Shown: positions 1 through 8,103, numbered from the stretch's first letter. The stretch: DNA of 17,493 bases from JAQAZP01 sp032127265 (GCA_032127265.1 JAQAZP010000326.1:1-17493), one strand, 5' to 3'. Notes: generated by a model from the sequence alone, not told the origin. Translations and numbers: made by a program.

Positions 1-808
1 TGGCCAGGCCGGCGCCGTTGACCATGCAACCCACGGTGCCGTCGAGCTTGATGTAGTTGAGATTGAACTTCGAGGCTTCGATCTCCAGGGGCTCCTCTTC
101 CTCCAGGTCGCGGTATTCGAGAATGTCCGCATGCCGGAAGAGTGCGTTGTCGTCGAAGCTGAGCTTGGCGTCCAGGGCCACGACCTCGCCCTGGACGGTG
201 ATCACCAGCGGGTTGATCTCCACCATCGAGGCGTCGGTGGCGGTGAACACCTTGTAGAGCTTGAGAATCACCCGGGCCAGATTGCCGGAAGCCTTCTTCT
301 CCAGGTCGAGGGCGAAGGCCAGCTTGCGGGCCTGGAAGGGCAGCAGCCCGGTGGCCGGGTCCACGTGCTCCTTGATGATCAGCTCCGGCGTCTCGGCGGC
401 CACCTTTTCGATCTCCATTCCGCCGGCGGCGCTGAGCATCACCAGCGGCCGGGAGGCGGCGCGGTCCACCAGAATACCAAGATAGAGTTCCTTGGCGATG
501 TCAAGGCCTTCCTCGATCAGCAGACGGCCCACTTTCTTGCCTTCGGGGCCGGTCTGGTGGGTGACCAGGGTCATTCCCAGGATCTCGCCGGCCAGCTTCT
601 TTGCCTCTTCGACGCTGTCGGCCAGTTTGACCCCACCGCCCTTGCCCCGTCCGCCGGCGTGGATCTGCGCCTTGACCACCACCTTGTCACTGCCCAGCTC
701 CCGGGCCACCTTTTCGGCCTCTTCCACGCTGAACGCCGCTTCGCCACGAGGTACGGGAACCCCGAACTTTCTCAGAACGGCCTTGGCCTGGTACTCGTGA
801 ATCTTCAT
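1..808 (-). CDS. sucC: Succinyl-CoA synthetase (ADP-forming) beta subunit, 3' part cut by window edge
   Basis: Beta subunit of the TCA-cycle enzyme that interconverts succinyl-CoA and succinate with nucleotide phosphorylation; it works in the cytoplasm with SucD. The visible 269 codons begin MKIHEYQAKAVLRKFGVPVP, the typical SucC N-terminus. An ATP-grasp nucleotide-binding stretch (KAQIHAGGRGKGGGVK, residues about 46-61) follows, then EINPLV and, at the edge, KLDGTVGCMVNGAGLA. SucC is normally about 390 residues, so roughly the last 120 are missing, and sucD would be expected beyond position 1. The ATG at 808-806 is preceded by an AGGAG ribosome site. The gene follows rarA on the same strand after 165 bp that contain their own promoter, so it probably starts a separate sucCD transcript. 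Identification is secure. Confidence 0.96.
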   Translation of the reverse strand, partial: MKIHEYQAKAVLRKFGVPVPRGEAAFSVEEAEKVARELGSDKVVVKAQIHAGGRGKGGGVKLADSVEEAKKLAGEILGMTLVTHQTGPEGKKVGRLLIEEGLDIAKELYLGILVDRAASRPLVMLSAAGGMEIEKVAAETPELIIKEHVDPATGLLPFQARKLAFALDLEKKASGNLARVILKLYKVFTATDASMVEINPLVITVQGEVVALDAKLSFDDNALFRHADILEYRDLEEEEPLEIEASKFNLNYIKLDGTVGCMVNGAGLA

Positions 809-902
809 CAATACACTCCTGGATGGGACGGTTGGTGAATCCGGGCCCGGCCGGGTTCCGCGCGGGCGGGATGCCGATCTGGCCGCGGATGCCTGATATT
901 TA

Positions 903-927
903 TAAACCTAATATATGATTAGGCTTA
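903..927. promoter_or_regulatory. Inverted repeat over the sucC -10 box, possible operator
   Basis: Two 10-bp arms, TAAACCTAAT and ATTAGGCTTA, pair at 9 of 10 positions around a 5-bp centre (ATATG). The inner six bases of each arm (CCTAAT/ATTAGG) match perfectly. The repeat covers the proposed -10 box and part of the spacer of the sucC promoter, a typical position for a repressor. No T-run follows, so it does not look like a terminator for rarA. The binding protein is unknown. Confidence 0.45.
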
Positions 928-939
928 CAATCTTCTCAA
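910..939 (-). promoter_or_regulatory. Sigma70-type promoter for sucC
   Basis: On the minus strand a -35 box TTGAGA (939-934) and a -10 box TATATT (915-910) are separated by 18 bp, about 100 bp before the sucC start. The site lies in a distinctly AT-rich patch within otherwise GC-rich DNA. It sits between the rarA stop and the sucC start and points toward sucC. This is a consensus match by eye only. Confidence 0.6.
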
Positions 940-973
940 CGGCGGGAACCATAGCAGAATCGGCTGCTTCTTG

Positions 974-2404
974 TCAAGATTCGCCGCGCTGCCGTTCTTC
1001 TGGTTCCGCGTCACGGACGCCATGGCCAGGGGTCCCGCGGTCCTCACGCCGGCCGGCACGGTTCCGGCGGCGGCGGAGCTCTTCCCAGCGGTCTCGAAAG
1101 CGCTGTTCCATCCCCTCCGCTGTGGGGTGATAGTAGCGCCGGCCGGCCAGGTTTTCCGGCAGGCAGTCCATGTCCGCCACCCCCTCCTCGAGGTTGTGGG
1201 CATACTGGTACCCGCGGCCGTAGCCGGCGGACTTCATCAGCCGGGTTGAAGCGTTGCGGATGTGCAGCGGAACAGGCGCGGCCGGGTGACGCTGGATGTC
1301 GCGCTTCACGGAGGCCCAGGCGGTGTACAGGGCGTTGCTTTTGGGGGTCAGGGCGAGGTAGACCGTGGCTTCGGCCAGGGCCAGTTCCCCTTCGGGCAGG
1401 CCGATAAAATGCACGGCATCCCGGGCATTGAGCGCTACCCGCAAGGCGTTGGGATCGGCCAGGCCCACGTCCTCCGAAGCGAAGCGGACCAGCCGTCTGG
1501 CGATGTAGAGCGGATCTTCGCCGCCCTCGAGCATACGGCCCAGCCAGTAGAGTGCGGCATCGGGATCGCTGTTTCTCATGCTCTTGTGCAGCGCTGAAAT
1601 GATGTTGAAATGCTCTTCACCGCCCTTGTCGTAGTAGAGGGTTTTTCTCGCGGCCACGGCGGCCAGGGTCTCCTCGTCGATAACCGTCAACCCCCGGGGA
1701 TCGGGGCCGCGGCTCGCGGCCAGCCGGGCGGCTGCTTCGAGCATGTTCAGGCCGCGCCGGGCATCGCCGTCGGCCAGGGCGGCGATACGGTACAGGGTAT
1801 CCTCGCCGGCGGATAGGTTGAGTGCGCCCAGGCCCCGCACCTCGTCGGCCAGGGCCCGGGAAAGGATCAGGGTCATTTCCTCCGTTTCCAGCGGTTGAAG
1901 AATGTGAACCGCCAGGCGGGAGAGCAGCGGCCCGATCACCTCGTATGAGGGATTTTCCGTGGTGGCGCCGATGAGCACGATGTCACCCGATTCCACACGG
2001 GGCAGGAACGCATCCTGCTGGGCCTTGTTAAAACGGTGGATCTCGTCGACAAAGATGATCGACCGATCACCGCTCAGCCGCCGCTCCCGAGCGGCCTGGT
2101 CCATGACCTGCCTGACCTCCTTGATACCGGAGAGGACAGCACTGAACTCCATGAAGCGGCTGAGGGTGGTGGCGGCGATCAGCCGGGCCAGGGTTGTTTT
2201 TCCCGAGCCGGGAGGGCCCCAGAAGATGCAGGATTGCGGATCATCACGCTCCACGGCCACGCGCAGCGGTGTTCCCGGGCCGACGATCTCCCGCTGCCCG
2301 ACGAATTCCTCGAGGCTTGCCGGACGCATCCGGTCGGCCAGTGGACGATCCGCCGGGGCGTCCGGCTGAAGGTCCGGGAGTTCCTGCTGTGTATCCCTGG
2401 TCAT
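974..2404 (-). CDS. rarA: Replication-associated recombination protein A (RarA/MgsA, AAA+ ATPase)
   Basis: Clamp-loader-like AAA+ ATPase of the RarA/MgsA/WRNIP1 family, which acts at stalled replication forks. The 476-residue protein has Walker A GPPGSGKTT (63-71), Walker B IIFVDEIHRF (116-125) and a sensor-1 stretch GATTENPSYEV (146-156). The C-terminal half carries the family landmarks YYDKGGEEHFNIISALHKS, RMLEGGEDPLYIARRLVR and YAHN. Full length is slightly above the usual 430-450 because of a basic, Arg-rich tail of about 35 residues. The start ATG (2404-2402) overlaps the stop of the upstream methyltransferase gene as ATGA, and the ribosome site is weak, so translation is probably coupled. 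Identification is secure; the extra tail is not assigned a function. Confidence 0.95.
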   Translation of the reverse strand: MTRDTQQELPDLQPDAPADRPLADRMRPASLEEFVGQREIVGPGTPLRVAVERDDPQSCIFWGPPGSGKTTLARLIAATTLSRFMEFSAVLSGIKEVRQVMDQAARERRLSGDRSIIFVDEIHRFNKAQQDAFLPRVESGDIVLIGATTENPSYEVIGPLLSRLAVHILQPLETEEMTLILSRALADEVRGLGALNLSAGEDTLYRIAALADGDARRGLNMLEAAARLAASRGPDPRGLTVIDEETLAAVAARKTLYYDKGGEEHFNIISALHKSMRNSDPDAALYWLGRMLEGGEDPLYIARRLVRFASEDVGLADPNALRVALNARDAVHFIGLPEGELALAEATVYLALTPKSNALYTAWASVKRDIQRHPAAPVPLHIRNASTRLMKSAGYGRGYQYAHNLEEGVADMDCLPENLAGRRYYHPTAEGMEQRFRDRWEELRRRRNRAGRREDRGTPGHGVRDAEPEERQRGES

Positions 2405-3285
2405 GATTCCCGTTCCCTCGACCCTTTCTGGTATCCGCCCGCCGGTGAGGAAAAACGATAGCCGCGCTGGCGGGCCGCCTCGTAGAGCAGGACCGCCGCT
2501 GCCGCCCCCACATTGAGGGAATCGGCGCCTTCCCGCATGGGAATGCTCACCGTCTGGTCGGCAGTTTCAAGGTCGGCCTGGGTCAGGCCCTCGCCCTCCC
2601 GGCCCATGATCAGGGCAAAGGGATGGCAAAAGTCGCACTCCGGCAGCGGTGGACCCTCGAGGTGGGCGGCGATGATCCGCATCCCCCGCACACGGCAGCG
2701 GGCAACAGCCTGATCCAAAGACGTGGCCACCGACACCGGCACACGGAACAGGGAGCCCATGGCGGTGCGCACGGTCTTGGGGTTGAACGGATCCACCGTT
2801 TCCGGCGTGGTGATCACACCATCCGCACCAGCGGCATCCACCGAGCGAAGAATCGCCCCCAGGTTCCCTGGATCCTGGACACGGTGGGCCAGGACCACGG
2901 CATGCGCGGCTTTTGGCGGGAACTGCTCCAGGGGAACCTCGTGCCGGGCTACCACGGCAACCACCCCCTGGTGTGTCCGAGTTTCGTGGAGCGAGGCCAT
3001 CAGGCTGTCCGGGATGGCGGCCAGGCGAGCCGCCAGGCCCATCAGCAATTCGGCCAGCATCCGGCCCCGCTGGGTGCGAACCAGCCGTGGGCTGACCAGG
3101 GCCACGGGCATCGGCACGCCGGCTCGGGCGGCGTCTTCCACCAGCCGCACTCCCTCCACGGGATACAGACCGGAGGAGCGGCGAAACTTGGCGTGGCGCA
3201 GGGAGCGAACCTGGCGCACAAGCGGGTTGTCCTTGCTCCTGATCTCAGGGATCCCCTGGGGAATAGCCGTTCTCACCTCACCCAT
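2401..3285 (-). CDS. TrmH/SpoU-family RNA 2'-O-methyltransferase
   Basis: SAM-dependent RNA ribose methyltransferase of the SPOUT (trefoil-knot) superfamily. From the chosen start (294 aa) an N-terminal substrate-binding-like region (about 15-115, beginning IRSKDNPLVRQVRSL) precedes the catalytic domain. Motif 1 is QDPGNLGAILRSVDAAGAD (N141, R147), motif 2 is LIMGREGEGL (225-234), and motif 3 is SIPM...ADSLNVGAAAA (247-263), which form the knotted SAM site. I chose the ATG at 3285 because an AGGAGG site lies 8 bp before it and homology begins shortly after; an open frame back to 3366 is probably untranslated. The target, probably 23S rRNA, cannot be read from sequence, so no symbol is given. 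It is first in a unit with rarA, with a 4-bp overlap. Confidence 0.9.
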   Translation of the reverse strand: MGEVRTAIPQGIPEIRSKDNPLVRQVRSLRHAKFRRSSGLYPVEGVRLVEDAARAGVPMPVALVSPRLVRTQRGRMLAELLMGLAARLAAIPDSLMASLHETRTHQGVVAVVARHEVPLEQFPPKAAHAVVLAHRVQDPGNLGAILRSVDAAGADGVITTPETVDPFNPKTVRTAMGSLFRVPVSVATSLDQAVARCRVRGMRIIAAHLEGPPLPECDFCHPFALIMGREGEGLTQADLETADQTVSIPMREGADSLNVGAAAAVLLYEAARQRGYRFSSPAGGYQKGSRERES

Positions 3286-3337
3286 GGCTGATGCCTCCTG
3301 CCCAGGCCCTGACCCGGCCCACAGCCTGGAGGACACT

Positions 3338-3366
3338 AGCATATGTTCACCGGCTCCGGCCCGCAA
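3338..3366 (-). promoter_or_regulatory. Weak candidate promoter for the methyltransferase-rarA unit
   Basis: On the minus strand TTGCGG (3366-3361) and TATGCT (3343-3338) are 17 bp apart, ending about 50 bp before the methyltransferase start. The -10 box matches at 4 of 6 positions and the -35 box at only 3. Position in the divergent intergenic region supports it more than sequence does. Confidence 0.3.
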
Positions 3367-3421
3367 GGGTGCCTGTGGGGCAGGGGGCTAATAACGGTGC
3401 GGGAATACCGTCCGGCCCATG

Positions 3422-3450
3422 TGGACTACTCCCGGCGTCTGTGGTATCGT
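3422..3450 (+). promoter_or_regulatory. Weak candidate promoter for the tsaC-mutL unit
   Basis: TGGACT (3422-3427) and TATCGT (3445-3450) are separated by 17 bp, 40 bp before the proposed tsaC start. Each box matches the sigma70 consensus at 4 of 6 positions. The rest of the 205-bp divergent region shows only a short inverted repeat (ACGGT...ACCGT) just upstream. Confidence 0.3.
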
Positions 3451-3490
3451 CCAGTGCTTGAACTGCTTGAGCTATTGAGGGTTGACTGCC

Positions 3491-4189
3491 GTGAGCGAGG
3501 GTGTGCTACTCAGTCTGTCGCCCGATCCGGGGACGTCGTGGGAAGCGGCGCTCGAACGGGCAGCAAAGATGCTGCATGAGGGTGGCGTGGTTTCTTTCGC
3601 CACCGACACCTATTACGCTCTGGGGGCCGATCCGCTCAACGAAATGGCGGTTGAACGCGTATTCAGAATCAAGCATCGCCGGCGGTGGGCTCCATTGCCG
3701 GTGCTGGTCAACGGACCGGGACAGGCTGAAGCTCTATTGGGGGCGGCGCTCCCCCGGGCCGTCATGCCGCTGATCGAGGCCTTTTGGCCCGGACCGCTGA
3801 CCCTGGTTCTGCCGGCCAGCAGGCCGCTCACCGCCGGAATTGCCGCCACGGACGGGACCGTGGGGCTGCGTTGGCCCGCATGGCCGGCGGCAGAGGCGTT
3901 GCTGGAACGATTCGGTGCGCCGATCACCGGCAGCAGCGCCAACCGTTCCGGCAGTGACGGTCCGCATCTCGGCACGGCCGTTCGAACTGGCCTGGGCGGG
4001 GAAGTTGACCTGGTGCTGGACACCGGACCATCCCCGGGCGGGCCGGGTTCGACGGTGGTCGGGATATTCGAGCAGGGGGGCGCCACGCGGCTCAAGCTGA
4101 TCCGCAGAGGCCGAATCCCCCTGGAGCGTCTGGTGGAGCATTCGGGGCTGGCGATGGATCCGTCGGCGGCAGTTGTCGACAGGAATTGA
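3491..4189 (+). CDS. tsaC: L-threonylcarbamoyladenylate synthase, YrdC/Sua5 family (TsaC/YwlC type)
   Basis: Makes threonylcarbamoyl-AMP from threonine, bicarbonate and ATP, the first step of the t6A modification at position 37 of ANN-decoding tRNAs. The 232-residue protein is a single YrdC domain. It shows FATDTYYALGADP (36-48), the basic stretch KHRRRWAPLPVLV (61-73), FWPGPLTLVL (98-107), TVGLRWP (123-129), GSSANRSG (147-154) and GSTVV (186-190). It lacks the C-terminal Sua5 domain, so it is the short form. I chose GTG at 3491 because GAGGG lies 9 bp before it; a TTG at 3482 in the same frame would sit against that site. It leads a same-strand group with the lipoprotein gene and mutL. Confidence 0.88.
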   Translation: MSEGVLLSLSPDPGTSWEAALERAAKMLHEGGVVSFATDTYYALGADPLNEMAVERVFRIKHRRRWAPLPVLVNGPGQAEALLGAALPRAVMPLIEAFWPGPLTLVLPASRPLTAGIAATDGTVGLRWPAWPAAEALLERFGAPITGSSANRSGSDGPHLGTAVRTGLGGEVDLVLDTGPSPGGPGSTVVGIFEQGGATRLKLIRRGRIPLERLVEHSGLAMDPSAAVVDRN

Positions 4190-4243
4190 GTGACGTCCGG
4201 GCGGCCAAGCCGGCAGGACCCGAAACAACGAAGGAGATTAGCA

Positions 4244-5485
4244 GTGGGCAAGTGGACCGATTCGGCAATCAAATGGAGCATGGCACTCATTCTTGTTCCG
4301 GCAATGGCGGGTGGTATTGGCTGCGGGGCGAAAAAGACCCTGCCGGCGGCCGACATTCCCGAGCCGGTGACCGGCCAGAGCGAACCTCGTGCGGAAACCT
4401 CTTTCGAGACCCCCCCGGCGATGCCCGAAGGGGATCAGCAGCCGGCGGCACCGGAACCTTCGTTGAGCGAAGAGCAGGTCTCAGCCCTCTTCCAGGAGGC
4501 CAAAAACCTCTACCAGCTGGGACAGGAAACCATCACCAGCGGAGGGGACAGCATAGAAGGGCAGAGCATTCTCGAACAGGCTTCCGAGATCTACCTCCAG
4601 ATCATCGAGGGCGGCGGCGAATCCTCGATGCGCTCCGAGGCGCTGCTGGATTTCATCACCACAAAGGACTATTTCGCCAGGAACGCCCGGGACGTCGCGA
4701 AGGATATCCCCGGCGCCGTCGCCTTCTATACCGAGATCATCGAGGCCATTGGCGACAACATCAATTCGCAAAAACAGTTCTACCTTCTGGTGGCTGCCGA
4801 GCTCTATCGTTTCGAAATGAACGACATCGAGGCCGCGCGCACGCTGTACCAGCAGGCGTTGGACTACTGCCTGGAAATCGAACCGGGGAATTTCAGCAGC
4901 TGCTCCGACTGGGAGATGCTGCAGATCCGGAACTCCCTGGATGTTCTCGGCCGCGAACTGGATGGCGAGGCCTGGACCGGTTTCACCGCCCAGAGCCTGT
5001 CACTGCCCAACCGGGATTTTGAGAACTACTACCTGCTGGCCGCCGGGCTCCTGGATTCGGCGGAGATGGATCCGACTATCTGGAACAAGGAAAACGGCTA
5101 TACCGACGAGTTCTATGACAGCGCGACCAACCGCAAGACCATGATGGACGTGATACTGATCAACTGTTTCCACGGCGAAACACTGGCCGCCAAGGATCCG
5201 CTGCTGGGGGACGGCATCAGGGAGAAGAATTTCCAGCGGATGCTGGAGCAGTTCCCCGACCATCCGGCGACCATGATCATGCTGGTCAAGCAGGCGATGC
5301 ACACCCGGAAGATGCTGCGGCCCGAGGAGGCGGACGTCTACGCCGGAATGGCCGAACAGCTGGCTGCCGCGATGAACATCACGCTCATCGTCGACCAGGA
5401 CGCGCCTCCGGTCCAGGACTTCCTCCGTCGGGAGTATCCGGTTGCCCCCGGCGCGGAAGGTGAGCCGCCCCAGGACCAGCCGTAG
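4244..5485 (+). CDS. Uncharacterised TPR-like probable lipoprotein
   Basis: Not recognised as a named family. The 413-residue product starts at GTG 4244, chosen because AAGGAG lies 7 bp before it; an earlier GTG at 4190 would only add a basic leader. A short N-terminus with Lys/Arg is followed by a hydrophobic stretch (11-26) and Cys27 in the context AGGIGC. This resembles a lipobox, although Gly at -3 is not ideal. A Pro/Glu-rich linker (about 32-70) leads into helix-rich sequence. Parts of that sequence, such as AVAFYTEIIEAIGD and DIEAARTLYQQALDYCLEIE, look like tetratricopeptide repeats. It is probably a periplasmic scaffold anchored in a membrane. It sits between tsaC (54 bp) and mutL (76 bp), neither of which explains its role. 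Confidence 0.7.
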   Translation: MGKWTDSAIKWSMALILVPAMAGGIGCGAKKTLPAADIPEPVTGQSEPRAETSFETPPAMPEGDQQPAAPEPSLSEEQVSALFQEAKNLYQLGQETITSGGDSIEGQSILEQASEIYLQIIEGGGESSMRSEALLDFITTKDYFARNARDVAKDIPGAVAFYTEIIEAIGDNINSQKQFYLLVAAELYRFEMNDIEAARTLYQQALDYCLEIEPGNFSSCSDWEMLQIRNSLDVLGRELDGEAWTGFTAQSLSLPNRDFENYYLLAAGLLDSAEMDPTIWNKENGYTDEFYDSATNRKTMMDVILINCFHGETLAAKDPLLGDGIREKNFQRMLEQFPDHPATMIMLVKQAMHTRKMLRPEEADVYAGMAEQLAAAMNITLIVDQDAPPVQDFLRREYPVAPGAEGEPPQDQP

Positions 5486-5561
5486 TCCGTCGGCACCGAC
5501 TGAGCCGCGGCCGCCATCTCCGCATTCCGCCGGAGCAATCCACCGGCCAATGGAGTTCGCC

Positions 5562-7364
5562 ATGGGTGAGATCCGTCTGCTCCCCGACAACCTGATCAAC
5601 AAGATCGCCGCCGGAGAGGTGGTGGAGCGCCCGGCATCAGTGGTCAAGGAACTGGTGGAGAACGCGCTTGACGCCGGGGCCACCAGTGTGACCGTGGTGC
5701 TGGAGGAAGGTGGCCGGCGACTGGTGCAGGTGGAGGACGATGGGCGGGGGATGCCGCGAGAGGATGCGCTCATGGCCCTGGAGCGGCACGCCACCAGCAA
5801 GCTGTATGGGGAGGAGGATCTGGAAAAGATCCGCTTCCTCGGGTTTCGCGGCGAAGCGTTGCCCAGCATCGCCTCGGTGTCCAGGTTGCTGCTCAAGACC
5901 CGTTCGGCGGAGAGCGATTCGGGCGTGCAGGTCCGTATCGAGGGGGGGGAGGTGGTGGACGTGCGGGACCTGGGGTATCCCCGCGGCACCTCGGTCTCGG
6001 TGGCCGACCTGTTCTACAATGTTCCCGCCCGGCGTAAATTTCTTCGCACGCCCGGAACCGAGCTCTCCCACGCTTCGGCGGTGATCACCCGCACCGCGCT
6101 GGCCCACTCCGGGGTGAGCTTCGAATTGCGGCACGATGGACGGCAGCTCCTGCAGTGGCCCGCCGTGGCCTCCCTGCGGGATCGCCTGCACCAGGTTTTC
6201 GGCGAAGAGCGGATAGGACAGTTGCTGGAATTCGACCAGCAGCTCGGCGGGGGCCAGGTGCGAATTGCCGGTGTCCTGTCTCCGGTGGACCCCACTTCCA
6301 CCCGCCGGAAGAATGCCGCAAGTCTCATTTTCGTCAACAACCGACCGGTCAGCGACCGCAAGGTGATTCAGGCGGTTCGGGTGGCCTACCGGGACTTCTC
6401 TGTCACCGGTGTCAACCCCTTTTACGTGCTGTTCCTCGCCCTTCCCCCGGAAGAGGTGGACGTCAATGTCCACCCGACCAAGAACGAGGTGCGATTCCGG
6501 AACCCCGGAGCGGTGTTCCAGGCGGTCTCACGTGCCGTGCGCCAGGCCCTCCAGGGAACAGCGGGACGGCCGGTGACCGATGGCGGCAGGGCCAGCAGCT
6601 CAGAAAGCGCTGCGCCGCACGGGTGGACTGCACCCCCGGCAGCCGAACCACTGCCTTTGCTCGGCGCCCGCCGCCCGGTGTTCGGGCAACGGACCTATAC
6701 CAGCCAGTCGCACCCGGACTGGTCGGCCCCGGCGGTTCACGAGCCGGGCCCCCAGCCGCTGGTCCCCACGGACGTGGCACCGGGACGCTGGCGGTTGCTG
6801 GGCCAGTTGCACAACAGCTACCTGCTGGTGGAGGACGCCGATGGCCTGTTGGTGGTGGACCAGCACGTGGCCCACGAACGGGTACTCTATGAGCGGTATC
6901 TGGCCGGACTACATGAGGACGACATCACCGTGCAGGGGTTGCTGGTGCCCGCGGTGATCGAAACCGATCCCCCGTCCGCGGCCATTCTCGAGCCGCTGCT
7001 GCCGCAATTGGCCGAACTGGGAATCGAGCTGGAGCATTTCGGCGGAAGCACTTTTCTGCACAAGGGACATCCCGATTTCCTCGAGCAGTTCGAAGTGCAG
7101 CCCTTTCTCGAAGAAGTGGTGGCCGCGGTCCGCGACCGTGACCGCACCACCGGACAACTGGCCCGCGAGATCCGGCAGGGTCTGCTCATCTCCGCCGCCT
7201 GTCACGCGGCGATAAAGGTAAACATGCCGCTGGGCCGCGAGAAAATGGAACAGTTGCTCTCCGACCTGCTGGAGACTGAAAACCCGTTGTATTGCCCCCA
7301 TGGGCGGCCCATCGTGCTCAGGATCCCGCAGGCCGCCATCGAGAAATCGTTCCTGAGGACCTAA
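5562..7364 (+). CDS. mutL: DNA mismatch repair protein MutL with endonuclease motif
   Basis: Couples MutS mismatch recognition to strand removal. The 600-residue protein has the GHKL ATPase domain: NKIAAGEVVERPASVVKELV, ENALDAGA (E33 is the expected catalytic base), DDGRGM (59-64), GFRGEALPSI (94-103) and DLFYNVPARRKFL. A Pro/Ala/Ser-rich linker (about 340-410) follows, then the C-terminal dimerisation domain. That domain carries DQHVAHERVLYE (433-444), which fits the endonuclease motif DQHA(X2)E(X4)E with Val for Ala. It also has ACHAAI (from Cys547) and CPHGRP (578-583), the other metal-site motifs. This is therefore the nicking type of MutL used where MutH is absent. ATG 5562 has GGAG 6 bp before it; ATG 5550 is possible but less well placed. 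Confidence 0.95.
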   Translation: MGEIRLLPDNLINKIAAGEVVERPASVVKELVENALDAGATSVTVVLEEGGRRLVQVEDDGRGMPREDALMALERHATSKLYGEEDLEKIRFLGFRGEALPSIASVSRLLLKTRSAESDSGVQVRIEGGEVVDVRDLGYPRGTSVSVADLFYNVPARRKFLRTPGTELSHASAVITRTALAHSGVSFELRHDGRQLLQWPAVASLRDRLHQVFGEERIGQLLEFDQQLGGGQVRIAGVLSPVDPTSTRRKNAASLIFVNNRPVSDRKVIQAVRVAYRDFSVTGVNPFYVLFLALPPEEVDVNVHPTKNEVRFRNPGAVFQAVSRAVRQALQGTAGRPVTDGGRASSSESAAPHGWTAPPAAEPLPLLGARRPVFGQRTYTSQSHPDWSAPAVHEPGPQPLVPTDVAPGRWRLLGQLHNSYLLVEDADGLLVVDQHVAHERVLYERYLAGLHEDDITVQGLLVPAVIETDPPSAAILEPLLPQLAELGIELEHFGGSTFLHKGHPDFLEQFEVQPFLEEVVAAVRDRDRTTGQLAREIRQGLLISAACHAAIKVNMPLGREKMEQLLSDLLETENPLYCPHGRPIVLRIPQAAIEKSFLRT

Positions 7365-7368
7365 ACAA

Positions 7369-8061
7369 ATGACTGCAGGCGGAAAATGGGGAGTGCCGCT
7401 GCTGTTGGCCGCGGTGCTCATGGCGGCGGTGATTCCCATGGTGCAGGCCGGCGAGACGGTGATCTTCCGCAACGGCAGGAGAATGCGTGTGCTTTCCAGC
7501 GAACTGGATGGTGCCTGCTTCGTGCTGCGCATGGAAAATGATGGGGTGATCCAGGTTCCGGTGGACGCCGTGCAGCGGATAGAGGCCGATCCCGAAGCGC
7601 AGACGGCGCCGGAGGAGCAGGGGCAGGGGAGCGGGGCAGTGCTGGAGGAGTTCATCGCCAGCAAGAGCGCAGGGGACCTCCGTGACCTGATCCGCCGGGC
7701 CGCCCGGGATCACCAACTGGATGAAGAGCTGCTGGTGGCGGTGATATTCACCGAATCGTCCTTTGACCCTTCGGCCGTGTCGCCTAAGGGCGCCATGGGG
7801 TTGATGCAGTTGATGCCGGACACCGCCGCACGGTTCGGTGTGCAGAAGCCCTTTGATCCCTGGGAAAATCTCAATGGGGGCGCGGCCTATCTGCGCCAGT
7901 TGTCGGAGAAGTACGGCGGGGACCTGAAGTTGGCCCTGGCGGCGTACAACGCCGGGGAGGGACGGGTCCAGGACTACCAGGGGATGCCGCCATTCAGCGA
8001 AACCGTCAATTACGTCAGTCGGGTGATCGGTCTGTACCGATCTTTTCAAAAAGGCGGTTGA
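7369..8061 (+). CDS. Secreted lytic transglycosylase (SLT domain)
   Basis: Cleaves the MurNAc-GlcNAc bond of peptidoglycan to give 1,6-anhydro ends, acting in the periplasm. The 230-residue protein has a signal peptide (hydrophobic 9-24, likely cut after VQA27). A small beta-rich segment (about 28-72, ETVIFRNGRRMRV) resembles domains that precede SLT in related proteins. A linker leads to the SLT domain (about 103-228): catalytic Glu129 in FTESSFDP, GAMGLMQLMP (141-150), NLNGGAAYL (168-176), ALAAYNAGEGRV (189-200) and ETVNYVSRV (211-219). The signal peptide end AGG lacks Cys, so it is probably soluble rather than lipidated. The gene starts 4 bp after mutL, with GAGG inside the mutL end, implying cotranscription. 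Confidence 0.9.
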   Translation: MTAGGKWGVPLLLAAVLMAAVIPMVQAGETVIFRNGRRMRVLSSELDGACFVLRMENDGVIQVPVDAVQRIEADPEAQTAPEEQGQGSGAVLEEFIASKSAGDLRDLIRRAARDHQLDEELLVAVIFTESSFDPSAVSPKGAMGLMQLMPDTAARFGVQKPFDPWENLNGGAAYLRQLSEKYGGDLKLALAAYNAGEGRVQDYQGMPPFSETVNYVSRVIGLYRSFQKGG

Positions 8062-8075
8062 CCCAAGGGTGGAGA

Positions 8076-8103
8076 TTGACAAGTTGGTGACCCTGGCTAT
8101 AAT
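8076..8103 (+). promoter_or_regulatory. Full-consensus sigma70 promoter of the yceD-rpmF-plsX group
   Basis: TTGACA (8076-8081) and TATAAT (8098-8103) both match the sigma70 consensus at all six positions and are separated by 16 bp. The site lies in the 98-bp gap between the transglycosylase stop and yceD, so the expected transcript begins near 8110 with about a 50-nt leader. A very strong promoter suits a ribosomal-protein and fatty-acid operon. Confidence 0.85.

Noticed and set aside
131..838. A 235-codon plus-strand frame over sucC
   Set aside because: Antisense to sucC, which is recognised from its N-terminus through the ATP-grasp motif.
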